From positions 62,001 to 126,000 of the forward strand of contig JAIWWG010000044.1 in assembly GCA_025435555.1 (NCBI GenBank): a DNA stretch of 64,000 nt, in the 5' to 3' direction. The notes under the pieces are model-generated. The model saw nothing but the letters and a program-made list of their open reading frames with translations. It was not told the origin of the DNA and did not search any database. The translations under genes were made by a program, and so were the position numbers. This DNA comes from Chytriomyces cf. hyalinus JEL632. Its lineage: Eukaryota; Chytridiomycota; Chytridiomycetes; Chytridiales; Chytriomycetaceae. Shown in pieces: positions 36,346 through 46,062 of the stretch. Within the stretch, counting starts at the first letter, position 1; each line of letters starts with the position of its first letter.

Positions 36346-38323
36346 ATGAACAGCCTTCAGAGTAAGCTCCCTCTACTTTTTGCGTCGGCACCGTATACGG
36401 CGTGTCTGACAGCCATGTACATCTCAGAACCAGAAGTAAATGTGGAAAAGGCGCCGTTAATGACGTTCGTTTGGATCAACTTTGGAATGTGGGCCGTTGG
36501 CGTGTACTACACAGTCAGCCAGCGTCTCTTTGGCGGACACCGCGTAAAAGCGTTTGACCGCGGAGACGCCGACTTTTACTACAAGGGCCACTCGTTTGTA
36601 TTTCTCGTTGCAACAGCGTTCGCGTACCTCGGCTACATTGGCACCAAAAACGTTGTCAAGAAGAGTATGATTTGGATCATGTTGATGACAAATTCGGTGG
36701 TTTCGGCAAGTTGGTTTTTGTTGTATCTTCGTGCTGGAGTCACGTTTATGGACAACTCTGGGAACCCGGTGGATACTATTCGACACTTGGAGTGGTTCCA
36801 TGATCAGTCCAACTTGTAAGCATAACGCGTTTTGCAGCATCTTGTGACTTGATCTAAATATTTCAACTAATCGTGGCGCGTTTTGTTTAGGGTGTACGTC
36901 GCCTGCTTGCTCACATCAACAGATTACTGGTCCAGTGGCCGCGCCATTGCCTCTTCACACATGACATTTGTGTTTGGATTCTTGGCATGTCTTGCTCGTC
37001 ACCCGTACGACGAACTCTTTGCAACGCTGTCGATGGTGTCGCACTTGGTGTTGATGCAGGAGGTGATCAAGATGTACCAAAGAGCTATTGACGGCGAGGT
37101 TGAAAACAAGGTGGACCTGTGGACGCTCAAGAGATCTCGTGATGTCATTGTATTTTCATACGCGTACATTACTGTGGCTTGGTACCTTGTCAGAACGTAA
37201 GTATGCGTGGGAATTTGCGTGGATATCATTGGCGACTGACACAAAAACAAAAAACAGACACATTATCCGCTTTGACACTGGAGAACTGCATATTGCGATT
37301 GGTGAATTCATTGCCAAGATTGTATTTATGCTCGTGATTGTCAACAACTCGATGGAGGAGTCCCAAATCAGCGCCGTTCGTGAAATGGACTCCATTACGT
37401 CCAGCATGGATGAGCAGATGGCAGCGTCAGACAAACTTCTTGAGAAAATGATTCCTCCAGCGTGAGAGCTTTTTTTTTATCAAAGAAGCGTCAAGGAAAA
37501 TAACACAAGCAACTACCACGCAATTCAGTGTCCTCGAGCAGTTGAAGAGCGGACGCGCGACGGGAGCCGAAGAGTACGCATCAGTCACAATCTTCTTTTC
37601 CGACATTGCCAACTTTACTCCACTCTCTCAGCGAACATCGGTAGGGGAACAAAAACTGCTGTTCTGGGTAGTGGTATTCAAACAATATTCCTTTTCAGAC
37701 AAAAGACATGCTTGCGTCCCTCAACAACATGTGGGTCGAATACGACGCAATTTCCAAAAAGCATGGCATGTACAAAGTTGAAACAATCGGAGACGCGTTC
37801 CTCGGAGTTGTTGGAGCGCCGGATCGTGTACCGGACCATGCCGAGCGAGCTGCCAGCTTCTCATTGGGTGAGTTTCCTTTTCCTGTTGCATTGTGTGGTA
37901 AACTACAAAAAACCCGATTATATTTTTGCAGACATTATTGAAATGATCCGAGGTTTCCGCCTTGTGACTGGAGAGCCCATCCAGATCCGCGCGGGTCTCT
38001 GTTCCGGACCAGTGACAGCTGGAATCCTAGGCGAAACCAACCCGCACTGGTGTGTCGTTGGAGATACCGTCAGCATCGCGTCCAAGATGGAAGCCACGTC
38101 AAAACACATGAAAATCCACATTGCCGAAAGCACGTATAATCTCGTTAAAGGTTCTGGCAAGTTTGTTACGAGCCAAGGCGAGCCCGTTTCCATCAAAGTA
38201 ACCTCGCTTGCTTCTCTTCTTGTTTACATCAGCTGTCTGACACTTTACATCTCACTCACACTTCATGCTTATGCTTAACAGGGAACAACGCACAACACGT
38301 TTTTTATCGAAAGCCGAGTTTAA
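36346..38323 (+). CDS. NeoR: NeoR-type near-infrared rhodopsin-cyclase (gene B)
   Basis: Seven exons (36346-36815, 36891-37196, 37258-37461, 37529-37640, 37699-37867, 37932-38197, 38282-38323) give 522 residues. The rhodopsin half has Glu149 and Asp153 in helix 3 (HLEWFHDQSNL) and Glu275 four residues before the retinal Lys279 (GEFIAKIVF). The published NeoR triad is Glu136, Asp140, Glu262 with Lys266 as I recall; every spacing here is identical, shifted by 13. A coiled linker follows. The cyclase keeps the metal Asp residues (352, 396), Glu392 and Cys461, but the transition-state pair is replaced by Ser468 and Lys472 (VSIASKMEA). It therefore probably needs a partner such as A. The last, 42 bp exon ends at a stop inside the inverted repeat. 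Confidence 0.88.
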
Positions 38324-38599
38324 ATCTGAATTACTTTATTTATTTATTCTCTTCTCCTGGAATTTATTTAATCGTTGATACGTGTTGGTATCTTGTTGGT
38401 GAGGTATCTTGTTGATACGTGTTGGTGTCGGCGAAAATAACGATTTAATTGGCAAAATTCTCCGATCCGATCTATTTTTAGCAACATTTCACCTCACCAA
38501 CACGTATCAACAAGATACCTCACCAACAAGATACCAACACGTATCAACGATTAAATAAATTCCAGGAGAAGAGAATAAATAAATAAAGTAATTCAGATT
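38323..38599. repeat. Perfect 105-bp inverted repeat after gene B
   Basis: Arm 1 (38323-38427) and arm 2 (38495-38599) are reverse complements with no mismatch that I could find; the loop between them is 67 nt. Each arm holds a direct repeat of the unit GATACGTGTTGGT and ends in an AT-rich run (ATTTATTTATT in arm 1). Arm 1 starts at the last base of the gene B stop codon, so the transcript's 3' end could fold into a long hairpin. Confidence 0.92.
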
Positions 38600-38773
38600 G
38601 GAGGGGGAGGGCAAGGTTGATGATGAAAGGGAGGAGGTTGTAAAACTGCATTTTCGAATATATTTTATTCTTTTTATTTTATTGAAGCTATTCTTTGGAT
38701 TGTCAAGCGCAATAGATTGACCCTCGCCGATTGTTGCAAAAGTTCTGGTCGGAAAAAAAAAAATAAGCCCCGG

Positions 38774-40648
38774 ATGATTGGTACGAGCACCACCTGCGCG
38801 AACCCAATCTTGTTAAACGCCGAATCTTTTAAACTTTACAACTCAGGAGGAAGCAGTGAAGGGACACCCTCATCGACGGGTTATGTCTGGTTTAACTTCT
38901 GTCTCTGGGCCACGGCCGTACTATATTCCATCAGCCAACGTCACGCCATCCAACCCAGCGCCAAGTCGTTTGACCGCGGAGATTCGGATATTTACTATAT
39001 CCTTCAGTCACTGGTCTTTCTGGTAGCCTCGGCTGTCGCGTATGTCTCCTACAAGCGCACGAAGCACGGCGTGAAACAGGCCATGATCCAGGTCCTGATG
39101 CTTGTAAACACTGTAGTCGCAGTCAGTTGTTTCTTGATGTACTTGCGTGCTGGATACACAGTTTTGGATGGCGCTGGGAATCCCGCAGACAGCATCCGAC
39201 ATTTGGCGTGGTTTCATGACCAGTCCGATTTGTAAGCATCTCGAATGCTTTCATCCATTAATATTCATTCACATTTGATGTCCCAGGGTCTATGTTGCTT
39301 GTTTACTCACTGGCACCAACAACACGACACGTGGCAGAGCCACTGCATATTCGCGCATGACGTTTGTGTTTGGATTCTTTGCTTGCCTTGCCCGGCATCC
39401 ATACGATCAATTGTTTGGAACTATTGCGCTGGTTTGTCACTTGAGACTCATGAACGAAATTGTGGACATGTTCCAAGCTGCGATTGAAGGAACACAACGG
39501 GGACAAGGGATCTGTAGCGCAGATGTTTGGAGTCTCGAGCGATGCCGTGAAGTGATGGTATTTTCGTATGGGTATATTAGTGTTTCTTGGTTCCTTGTCA
39601 GGATGTGAGTTTTTTTTTTTTGGATTCCCAAAAAAGCACGCGTGATCAGACCCGCGAATCTGTAGAAACGCAATCCGGTTTGATACCGGGGAACTGCATA
39701 TTGCCGTGGGCGAAGTTGTGGCCAAGATTGTGTGCATGCTTGTCATTATCAACTGCTCGTTTAAAGAGCCGGTCTCTCTCGGCATTGCTGGACAGGGTTT
39801 AGATGGACAAGGTTTAGACGGTGTCGCATCCAGCGAGCCATTGCATGCTGTAGATAAATTAATTCAAGAGTAAGCGTCTTTGCGAGTGTCACGTCACGCA
39901 TTGTCTTCTGATTTTGTTTTTCAGAAATTCGCATCTTTTGTCGACGGGAGACGAATACGCGTGTGCCACAGTGTTTTGCTCCAGCATTGTCGGGTTTAAT
40001 AAGCTTTCGCATCAAACACCCGTGAGACACTTTGGATGAATCCTTGTGTTTTAATTTAAACAGTGTTGTTCTTTGACAGAAAAAGGAAATGCTTATCTTT
40101 CTCAACAACTTGTGGACGAACTACGACGCAATCTCCAAAAAACACGGCATAAAAAAAGTCGAAATCACGGGCGACGCATTCTTGGCCATCGTTGGTGCTC
40201 CTTCTCGCGTTACGGACCACGCAGAGCGAGCGGCGAGTTTTGCATTGGGTGAGTATTGAGCGCGATTCTGGAGTTGTATTGGTCATTCCATTGAATTCAT
40301 TTCAATTCGAATTCAGACATTCTCGAAATGATCAAAAACGTCAAGTCTGTATCCGGGGAACAAGTCCAAATTCGCATTGGGCTTTGCTCGGGGCCTGTAA
40401 CGGTACAATTCGTGGGAGAGATGAATCCAGTCTGGCTTCTTGCTGGAGATTCTGTGAGCACTGCAAAAAGAATGGAAGCCGCGTCGAAACAGTCGAGGAT
40501 ACATGTGTCACAGAGCACGTACAGCTTGATCAAGACCAAGTTTGTAATGAGGCGGTCCGAGCGTGTAAATACAGAGGTGGGTGACTTTGTAACGTCATCG
40601 TATCTTGGCTGTGCAAGCGAGACATTCTATGTGGACGGACGGCTGTGA
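38774..40648 (+). CDS. NeoR-like rhodopsin with degenerate cyclase (gene C)
   Basis: Six exons (38774-39231, 39287-39604, 39666-39869, 39925-40021, 40080-40248, 40317-40648) give 525 residues, with intron positions matching gene B. The rhodopsin half keeps Asp149, Glu275 and retinal Lys279 (GEVVAKIV), but the helix-3 Glu is Ala145 (HLAWFHDQSDL). The linker has lost its coiled-coil character and contains GQGLDGQGLDG. In the cyclase domain the first metal Asp is Ser347 (TVFCSSI), the Cys is Leu456 and the Asn is Ser463; Asp391, Glu387 and Arg467 remain. Retinal binding seems possible, but cyclase activity seems unlikely. The start ATG (38774) is the first in frame; the N-terminus is the least certain part. 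Confidence 0.85.
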
Positions 40649-40880
40649 CGGAATTGGGTCAGTTTGAGATGGCCTGGTTGTATATATACATGCATACAGC
40701 GTAACTTACACGCGCCATTAAAGTGAACACTTTGAAATTGGAGGTGCCTTTGAAATGGGGATTTCATAAAATCATGGGATAAATTTGTGGGGTTGCGAGA
40801 TTCGTGGGGTAAAACGCTGGTTGGTATAAAAACCAACTTGCAGAGACAGTGCAACTGCCATCAGCTATCGAATACACACA

Positions 40881-41786
40881 ATGGGAACATCCGCCGAACT
40901 CTACGACAACAACACTACCCCAGCTGCTGCTGCAACGAATCCAGCCACCGACGCACCGGCACCGCCACGCGGACAGTGGGTCTTCATCCCCGACTTTGAG
41001 GAGGACCAGACTGACATCGCTGCAGGCATGGCCGGCACGGGACTCGAGCCAAGCGGCACGCGAGTCTACTTTGATAACCACGGACGCAGCCACAAACACA
41101 ACCATGGCAGACATCACGCTGAACATCACGCCAAACATCACAAACACGGCGTCAAATCCGACTCTGATTCAGACTCCGAGTCAGAGTCAGACAATGTCTT
41201 TTCCGGCATGGACTCGGAGATGAAGCGCAACTTCAAAGACCAGATGCGCAAACACAAGGAACAGATGAAGACTCAGCGCAGGCAGATGAAGGAGCAGCAC
41301 AGACAAATGAAGGATCAGATGAGGCAGCAACACAAGATGCATCACCGTGGTCCGTTTGGCCGTCAGCCGCATGATCTTCACCACCACCACCACCATGGGC
41401 ATCACGGACACCCAGCTCCACCCATTCCTCCGATGCCGTTCATGCCGCCTATGCCACAGATGCCCCATATGCATCACGTGCCACATATGCCTCACATGCC
41501 TCCATTTGGCCAACCAACAGCCTTCCATTTCGGAAACGGACCATCTTCGTCCTCCGTTCCTACATCAACTGTTCCAGGCGTTCCATTCATGTTTGGATTC
41601 ACGAGCATTCCTCCTTTTGAAGCTCTCTCTGCAAAGCAGCAAGAAGCTGCCGACAATGGGGCTGAAGTGATCCGCGTGGCTGAGAGCAGCGAGGGCTGGG
41701 TATGCCGCGAGACTACCAAGAATGGTAAAGCTGCGTACGAGTTTTTCAAGCAGGAAAGCGCCAAAGAAAAGGGAAAGGAAGTCTGA
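40881..41786 (+). CDS. His/Met-rich low-complexity protein
   Basis: A single exon of 301 codons has distinct compositional blocks. They are an N-terminal GQWVFIPDFEEDQTD, His-rich stretches (HKHNHGRHHAEHHAKHHKH), a Ser/Asp acidic run, basic Met/Gln helices (KEQMKTQRRQMKEQ), a His cluster, then a Pro/Met repeat (PPMPFMPPMPQMPHMHHV). The C-terminus is more ordered (EVIRVAESSEGWVCRETTKNGKAAYEFF). The Met and His content suggests copper or zinc binding, but that is inference. No family was recognised. The short WVFIP segment resembles the protein at 9699-10013. Confidence 0.6.
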   Translation: MGTSAELYDNNTTPAAAATNPATDAPAPPRGQWVFIPDFEEDQTDIAAGMAGTGLEPSGTRVYFDNHGRSHKHNHGRHHAEHHAKHHKHGVKSDSDSDSESESDNVFSGMDSEMKRNFKDQMRKHKEQMKTQRRQMKEQHRQMKDQMRQQHKMHHRGPFGRQPHDLHHHHHHGHHGHPAPPIPPMPFMPPMPQMPHMHHVPHMPHMPPFGQPTAFHFGNGPSSSSVPTSTVPGVPFMFGFTSIPPFEALSAKQQEAADNGAEVIRVAESSEGWVCRETTKNGKAAYEFFKQESAKEKGKEV

Positions 41787-41852
41787 TCGCGCGTTTTTGT
41801 CTAAAGCCCAACTTATAAATAAAATCTGACCAATAAATATTTTTTGAACCAC

Positions 41853-42585
41853 ATGAACACCACCACAACTGGACGACCGCATCTCGTTCACGTCATCAGT
41901 GATACGAACGCCTCTCTTCTCACTAGCGGTGTCTGGCTCGTTGCAGTGCATGCAGATTCATGGTGTCCGTTTTCGAATGAGCTTCTGTCTCGCTGGGATG
42001 GTGAAGTTGCCGCCACACTCCAGGTCTTTCGCAGCCGTCGATTCTCTTGCTTTCTTTCACTGCATGTCTTAAACTTTGTTCCCCACTTCTTTGACCAGAA
42101 CAACAAGTCACTGCATTACCACAACAACTCGGCGTACAGGATCGCAACCATCGACGGTGCAGTCAACACACGAACCGCCGCGTTACTCGAAGTGCAAGCG
42201 TATCCAACTATCAAACTGATTCAGCAGGTATTTAGTCTGTTGTTTGTTCAATGGCAAATGGAAACTAATGCTTTCTTGTAAGGGCATGGTATGGACGTTC
42301 CGCAACACACAAAACATGACCACTTCAAACATTGTCCAATTCGCATCCGAAGACTGGAAAGAGTACGCGTGGTTCAACAAGCTGCCCACAACTTGGAGTG
42401 TGTGGTTTAAACTACAACTAGACTTGTTCAATACATTTTGCGGGATGCTCGCAGCCTTGGAAGCGAAGATGGGCACGCTTTCGACTTCAGCATCCATGGT
42501 GAATCTTCTTTCTTATACGGTGCTGGTAGGGTCTGTGATTGGGATCGGGGTGCTGTTGCCCTTCGGGATAGTTTACTTGACTTGA
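41853..42585 (+). CDS. Thioredoxin-fold membrane protein with CxxS site
   Basis: Three exons (41853-42023, 42099-42227, 42284-42585) join in phase 0. The thioredoxin fold is suggested by WLVAVHADSWCPFSNELL and a later cis-Pro segment (VQAYPTIKLIQQ). The active site is CPFS, so the second Cys is missing. A C-terminal helix (LLSYTVLVGSVIGIGVLLPFGIVYLT) anchors the protein. A CxxS site and C-terminal anchor recall the TMX/TXNDC15 group of ER proteins, though a close match was not established. The first in-frame ATG (41853) is used; the coding frame begins upstream with non-ATG codons. Confidence 0.6.
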
Positions 42586-43277
42586 AAAGGAAAAATAACA
42601 CGCGCTATCGTGCCTCGCATTTGTTGCAAACCCTGCTGAACTTGCAAATCTTCGACCCACGAAACCAACTCGATTTGAAAATTTTCGCAACACCCCACGA
42701 CTCAAACGTCGACAAAAACGTTATTTGCGAGGATATGGTGCCGCATTGTTTCACTGCTAAACCTACTCAAACACCAGCGAAAACTGAAGATGAAATTGCG
42801 TCGAATTTTTGCGCGCGTGTTTCTGGCTTCATCTCGGATGGAGAATCGGTGACACAATTACTTGGATTTGTGAACATGAAGAGGCGCTGCCACCCCAATC
42901 TCTCCAAGTATCTATGGACTCTTATCATAAATTTTTACATCCTGGCCTCCGCGACTTTTGTTTTATTTACTCTCTCTTCCAACGCAGCTGGGAACACTCA
43001 TCTTTCAGTCAGCCTCTGTAATCTTTTGGCCATGGTTGCTAAAAAACATTGTCGACATTTCCGGCGTTCATGCCACGTTTTTAGCTTGTGCACTCCCAGC
43101 TCGTTTGGGTAGATCTGGGCATACGCGTTCAATGAATCTCAGCGGAACAGACACACTTTGTCCCTTTTTCAATGAAGCGCTGATTCGGCAGTTGGAAAAG
43201 CCAGCGGTGGTAATGAAATCCACGGAACAATATTTTCACGTTTGTGCAAATTTATTAGACAGAATACGAGCATTGCA
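42586..43277 (+). other. Possible exon remnant, gene not assigned
   Basis: A plus-strand frame (42586-43112) continues past the stop of the thioredoxin-like gene in another frame. It reads LLQTLLNLQIFDPRNQLDLKIF and CARVSGFISDGESVTQLLGF, with a hydrophobic stretch (LIINFYILASATFVLFTLSS). It could be an unannotated gene or relic. No start, family or splice signals were established. Confidence 0.25.
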
Positions 43278-44929
43278 TCACTCCACTTTCCGATACAGAA
43301 CATCCGTCCTTGCAATATACTTGACGCCTTTGGTGACGCCGCTGCCTTCATGCAAAAGATTGCCCTTGACACTTCCATGCGGAAAGACCATGGCACACCC
43401 GGCACGCGGAACAACCGACTTGGCATCCAAAACACCGACACTGTCCTTGGACGGGACAAAATACGTTGTTTCACCGCCTTCAAACCCTTCATTGAGATAA
43501 ATCAAAAACGTAAGACGCGACCAGGTGGATCCTTGACTCGCATCAAATGTGTACGTGTCTGTATCGACATTATACTCGCTTTTGGGCCATCCTCCATCAA
43601 TATGTGGACGGTAGATGGCACCCGGCACGTACCGATACACACGCCACCGCGGGTTGATCCCGTCAAGAACACGGTGAGAAGTGCTTTCATTATTGTAAAC
43701 ATCGCCGTCTTCGGGCATCGTTGCTGGCAAATGCGGTGTCGATCGTTCGTGAATTGTTTGTGTGAGTTTCGGGTCCGTGAGCCAAATCACATTGTGCGCG
43801 AGCGTGCTGCGACTGTTTGCAGTGTCGACGACGGGTTCATCGGGTGTGAATCCGACGGATTCGGCTGCGAGAAGAATTTGGCGGCATTCATCGAGAGTCA
43901 AGAGATTTTGAATAAGGATTGTGTCTTGGAGGATGGGTGCTTGGATCTTTTTGGGTTGCACGTTGAGGGAATAGCGAATTATTGATGGATCTGATGTGTA
44001 AATTGTCATTGGGTAGTGGTTGGGTGGTCGACGCTCGTGGCCCTCTTCTTGACAAATGGTCTTGAGGAGCGGTTTGTATTGTGATTCTTGCGCAGGCGCT
44101 GGAACAAGAGAGCGCACGTCAGCATGGGTTGTCGCAAAATAAGCTTAACTTACATGGCACAACTTGAGTTCCCGACTGAACAAGCGTGTCCTTTTCGGGC
44201 CGGTCGGGATATGGGTCCCAGGTTCCGAGCATGCGAATACCGTCGACAACCTTAAAAGACTTCAAATCGCTCGTCCAAGCAGCCAATGCGCCATTTGTCT
44301 TTGGATCAGCCGTTCTTAAAATGGCATCCAACACACGCATGACTTGGGTGTCCCTCTTGAGCGTCGTGGTCGACGCAGCAGCATCGCAGTCCCGCACCCA
44401 CCTCTGCAGTGCACCGAGTCGTGGATACTGTCTCTGCGCACGCATTTCTGAAAGCGCATCCATTGCGTCCTGCCATCGCTGATCAGAGACTGAATATGTC
44501 AAGATGAGTCATCAGACTTCACACATTACAAAGTGAACCAATGAAACAAATACCTGCATCGCCGACCCGTCCCGACAACGAAGCTCCTGCGCCAATGCCC
44601 GCATGCACCTTTGCCTCAGCTCTGAGTGAATGCAGCACTGCTCGAAGCGGCTTGAACGTGTTACCCTTCAAAGCATCGGGCGCCGCCACAAACGCTTCCA
44701 GTACTTTCATTGTCGCCGAAATCTCGGCAAAAGACACGCGTGTGCCGCCAATCATGTGACACTCCATCCCTGGTTGTTGTTCGTCGTCCGCTTCAATCTC
44801 TGCTTCCGTGTCCGCATCTGGGACTGATCGTTTGAGTCCTGGAATGCGGGAGTCAGATTCCAGGGTGTCTGAAGTGGTCATTGCGTGGAGCTGCTTCAGC
44901 TTCTTGCGCTGCTTTCCCGTCTTGCCCAT
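43278..44929 (-). CDS. 2-oxoglutarate/Fe(II) oxygenase, prolyl 4-hydroxylase type
   Basis: Three exons join to an N-terminal domain plus a catalytic domain. The N-terminus is basic (MGKTGKQRKKLKQLHAM), followed by a helical region (RVSFAEISATMKVLEAFVAAPDAL...SDQRWQDAMDALSEMRAQRQYPRLGALQRWVRD). The C-terminal domain has the iron ligands HID (RPHIDGGW) and His (FPHGSVKG), with the 2OG-binding region at VKYIARTDVLY. This is the P4Hc pattern of peptidyl-prolyl hydroxylases. The helical N-terminus may be a protein-interaction module; its substrate is unknown. It lies convergent with the plus-strand gene at 41853. Confidence 0.82.
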
Positions 44930-46062
44930 CTGGTTTGTTTTTATGGAAATTCGAATAAAATAAAAAAGAAAGAAAGGGAACTGTTTCAAGTCAGAAGTCA
45001 GAACGTGGAAACCCATTAGATTATGTGACACGCGAAGGATTGACGTGACTCAATTCACCGGAGTCTGCCTTGGAAGACGAATACGACTCCGAAATCGGAC
45101 CAAAGCTGTGCATGGACTCGGGGTGAATGTTGAAGAGTGAGTGATTATGTCCATCATGTTGCGAATAACATGCACGCAACAAAGAAATATATACATGTAA
45201 AAAGCTGTTTCGCAACAACCAACACAATGCCCATTCAGACCTTAGCACAACCAGGTGGCTGCTGCTCGCGACTTGAGGAGTCCCAACTTCAGAATTGGTT
45301 TCAAGGACTTCACGTGTCGAATTTTGGGTGGCAGGCAGGACCGCCGAGCGTGCGTGCCACTCTGTCTTTGTCCACTCCGTTTTATCACGTCATTAGACTT
45401 TCTTCACTGCGGTCGCTCTTTCTTTCAACAGAGAAAATACGGAATTAAACTGATCCGGTCATGAGCCCAACGGGAGACACTCAAGGGCACCACTTTCAGA
45501 CGCGCGGTTGACGAAAAAGAATGAAATTAAGACAAAAACAGTGGGACCAGTGGTTGGCAGGACAAACACCATCAGATGAGGGCGAAGCAGAGAGTAAGGA
45601 AGGGAACCAAGAAGGAAAGTAACGAGAGACACAAGAAGTGAATCAAAATGTGACCATTGCTTTGACTGACAATGTCGTTTGCTGAAGTGCAGAGCGACCT
45701 TGCAAAACCTTTATTCCCAAAGCAATCTGATTTCTTGGAGATGGATTTGATGTGCGAAACGCGTGAAGAAAACTTGTGTCTTTGAAGGTTTGGACAGAAG
45801 ATGCATTAAATGCCCCTCACCAACTGACCCTCTGCCTTGTTTCCACAGAGCACACAACCACCAACAAAGACAACCCAGTGCAATATCATCGTCGAAAGTC
45901 GAATTTCTTCTCGTTGTTGGATTTGGATTTTGAACCTTTATACGTGTATTAACCTGTAAAATACCCACCAATGAAGCACACGCCAACACGGTAACAAAGT
46001 ACAATTCCAAAAGAGCGCCCATCAAAGTGGCCGCTCCACTTTTATTCAAAATCCGCTGTTTT
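44930..46062. other. Intergenic region, uncertain small ORFs
   Basis: About 1.1 kb lies between the hydroxylase start and the acyl-CoA dehydrogenase stop. A 112-codon minus-strand frame (45711-46049) has one hydrophobic segment (LLELYFVTVLACASLVGILQ), and another at 45021-45248 contains DGHNHSLFNIHPE. Neither is convincing. Confidence 0.35.
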
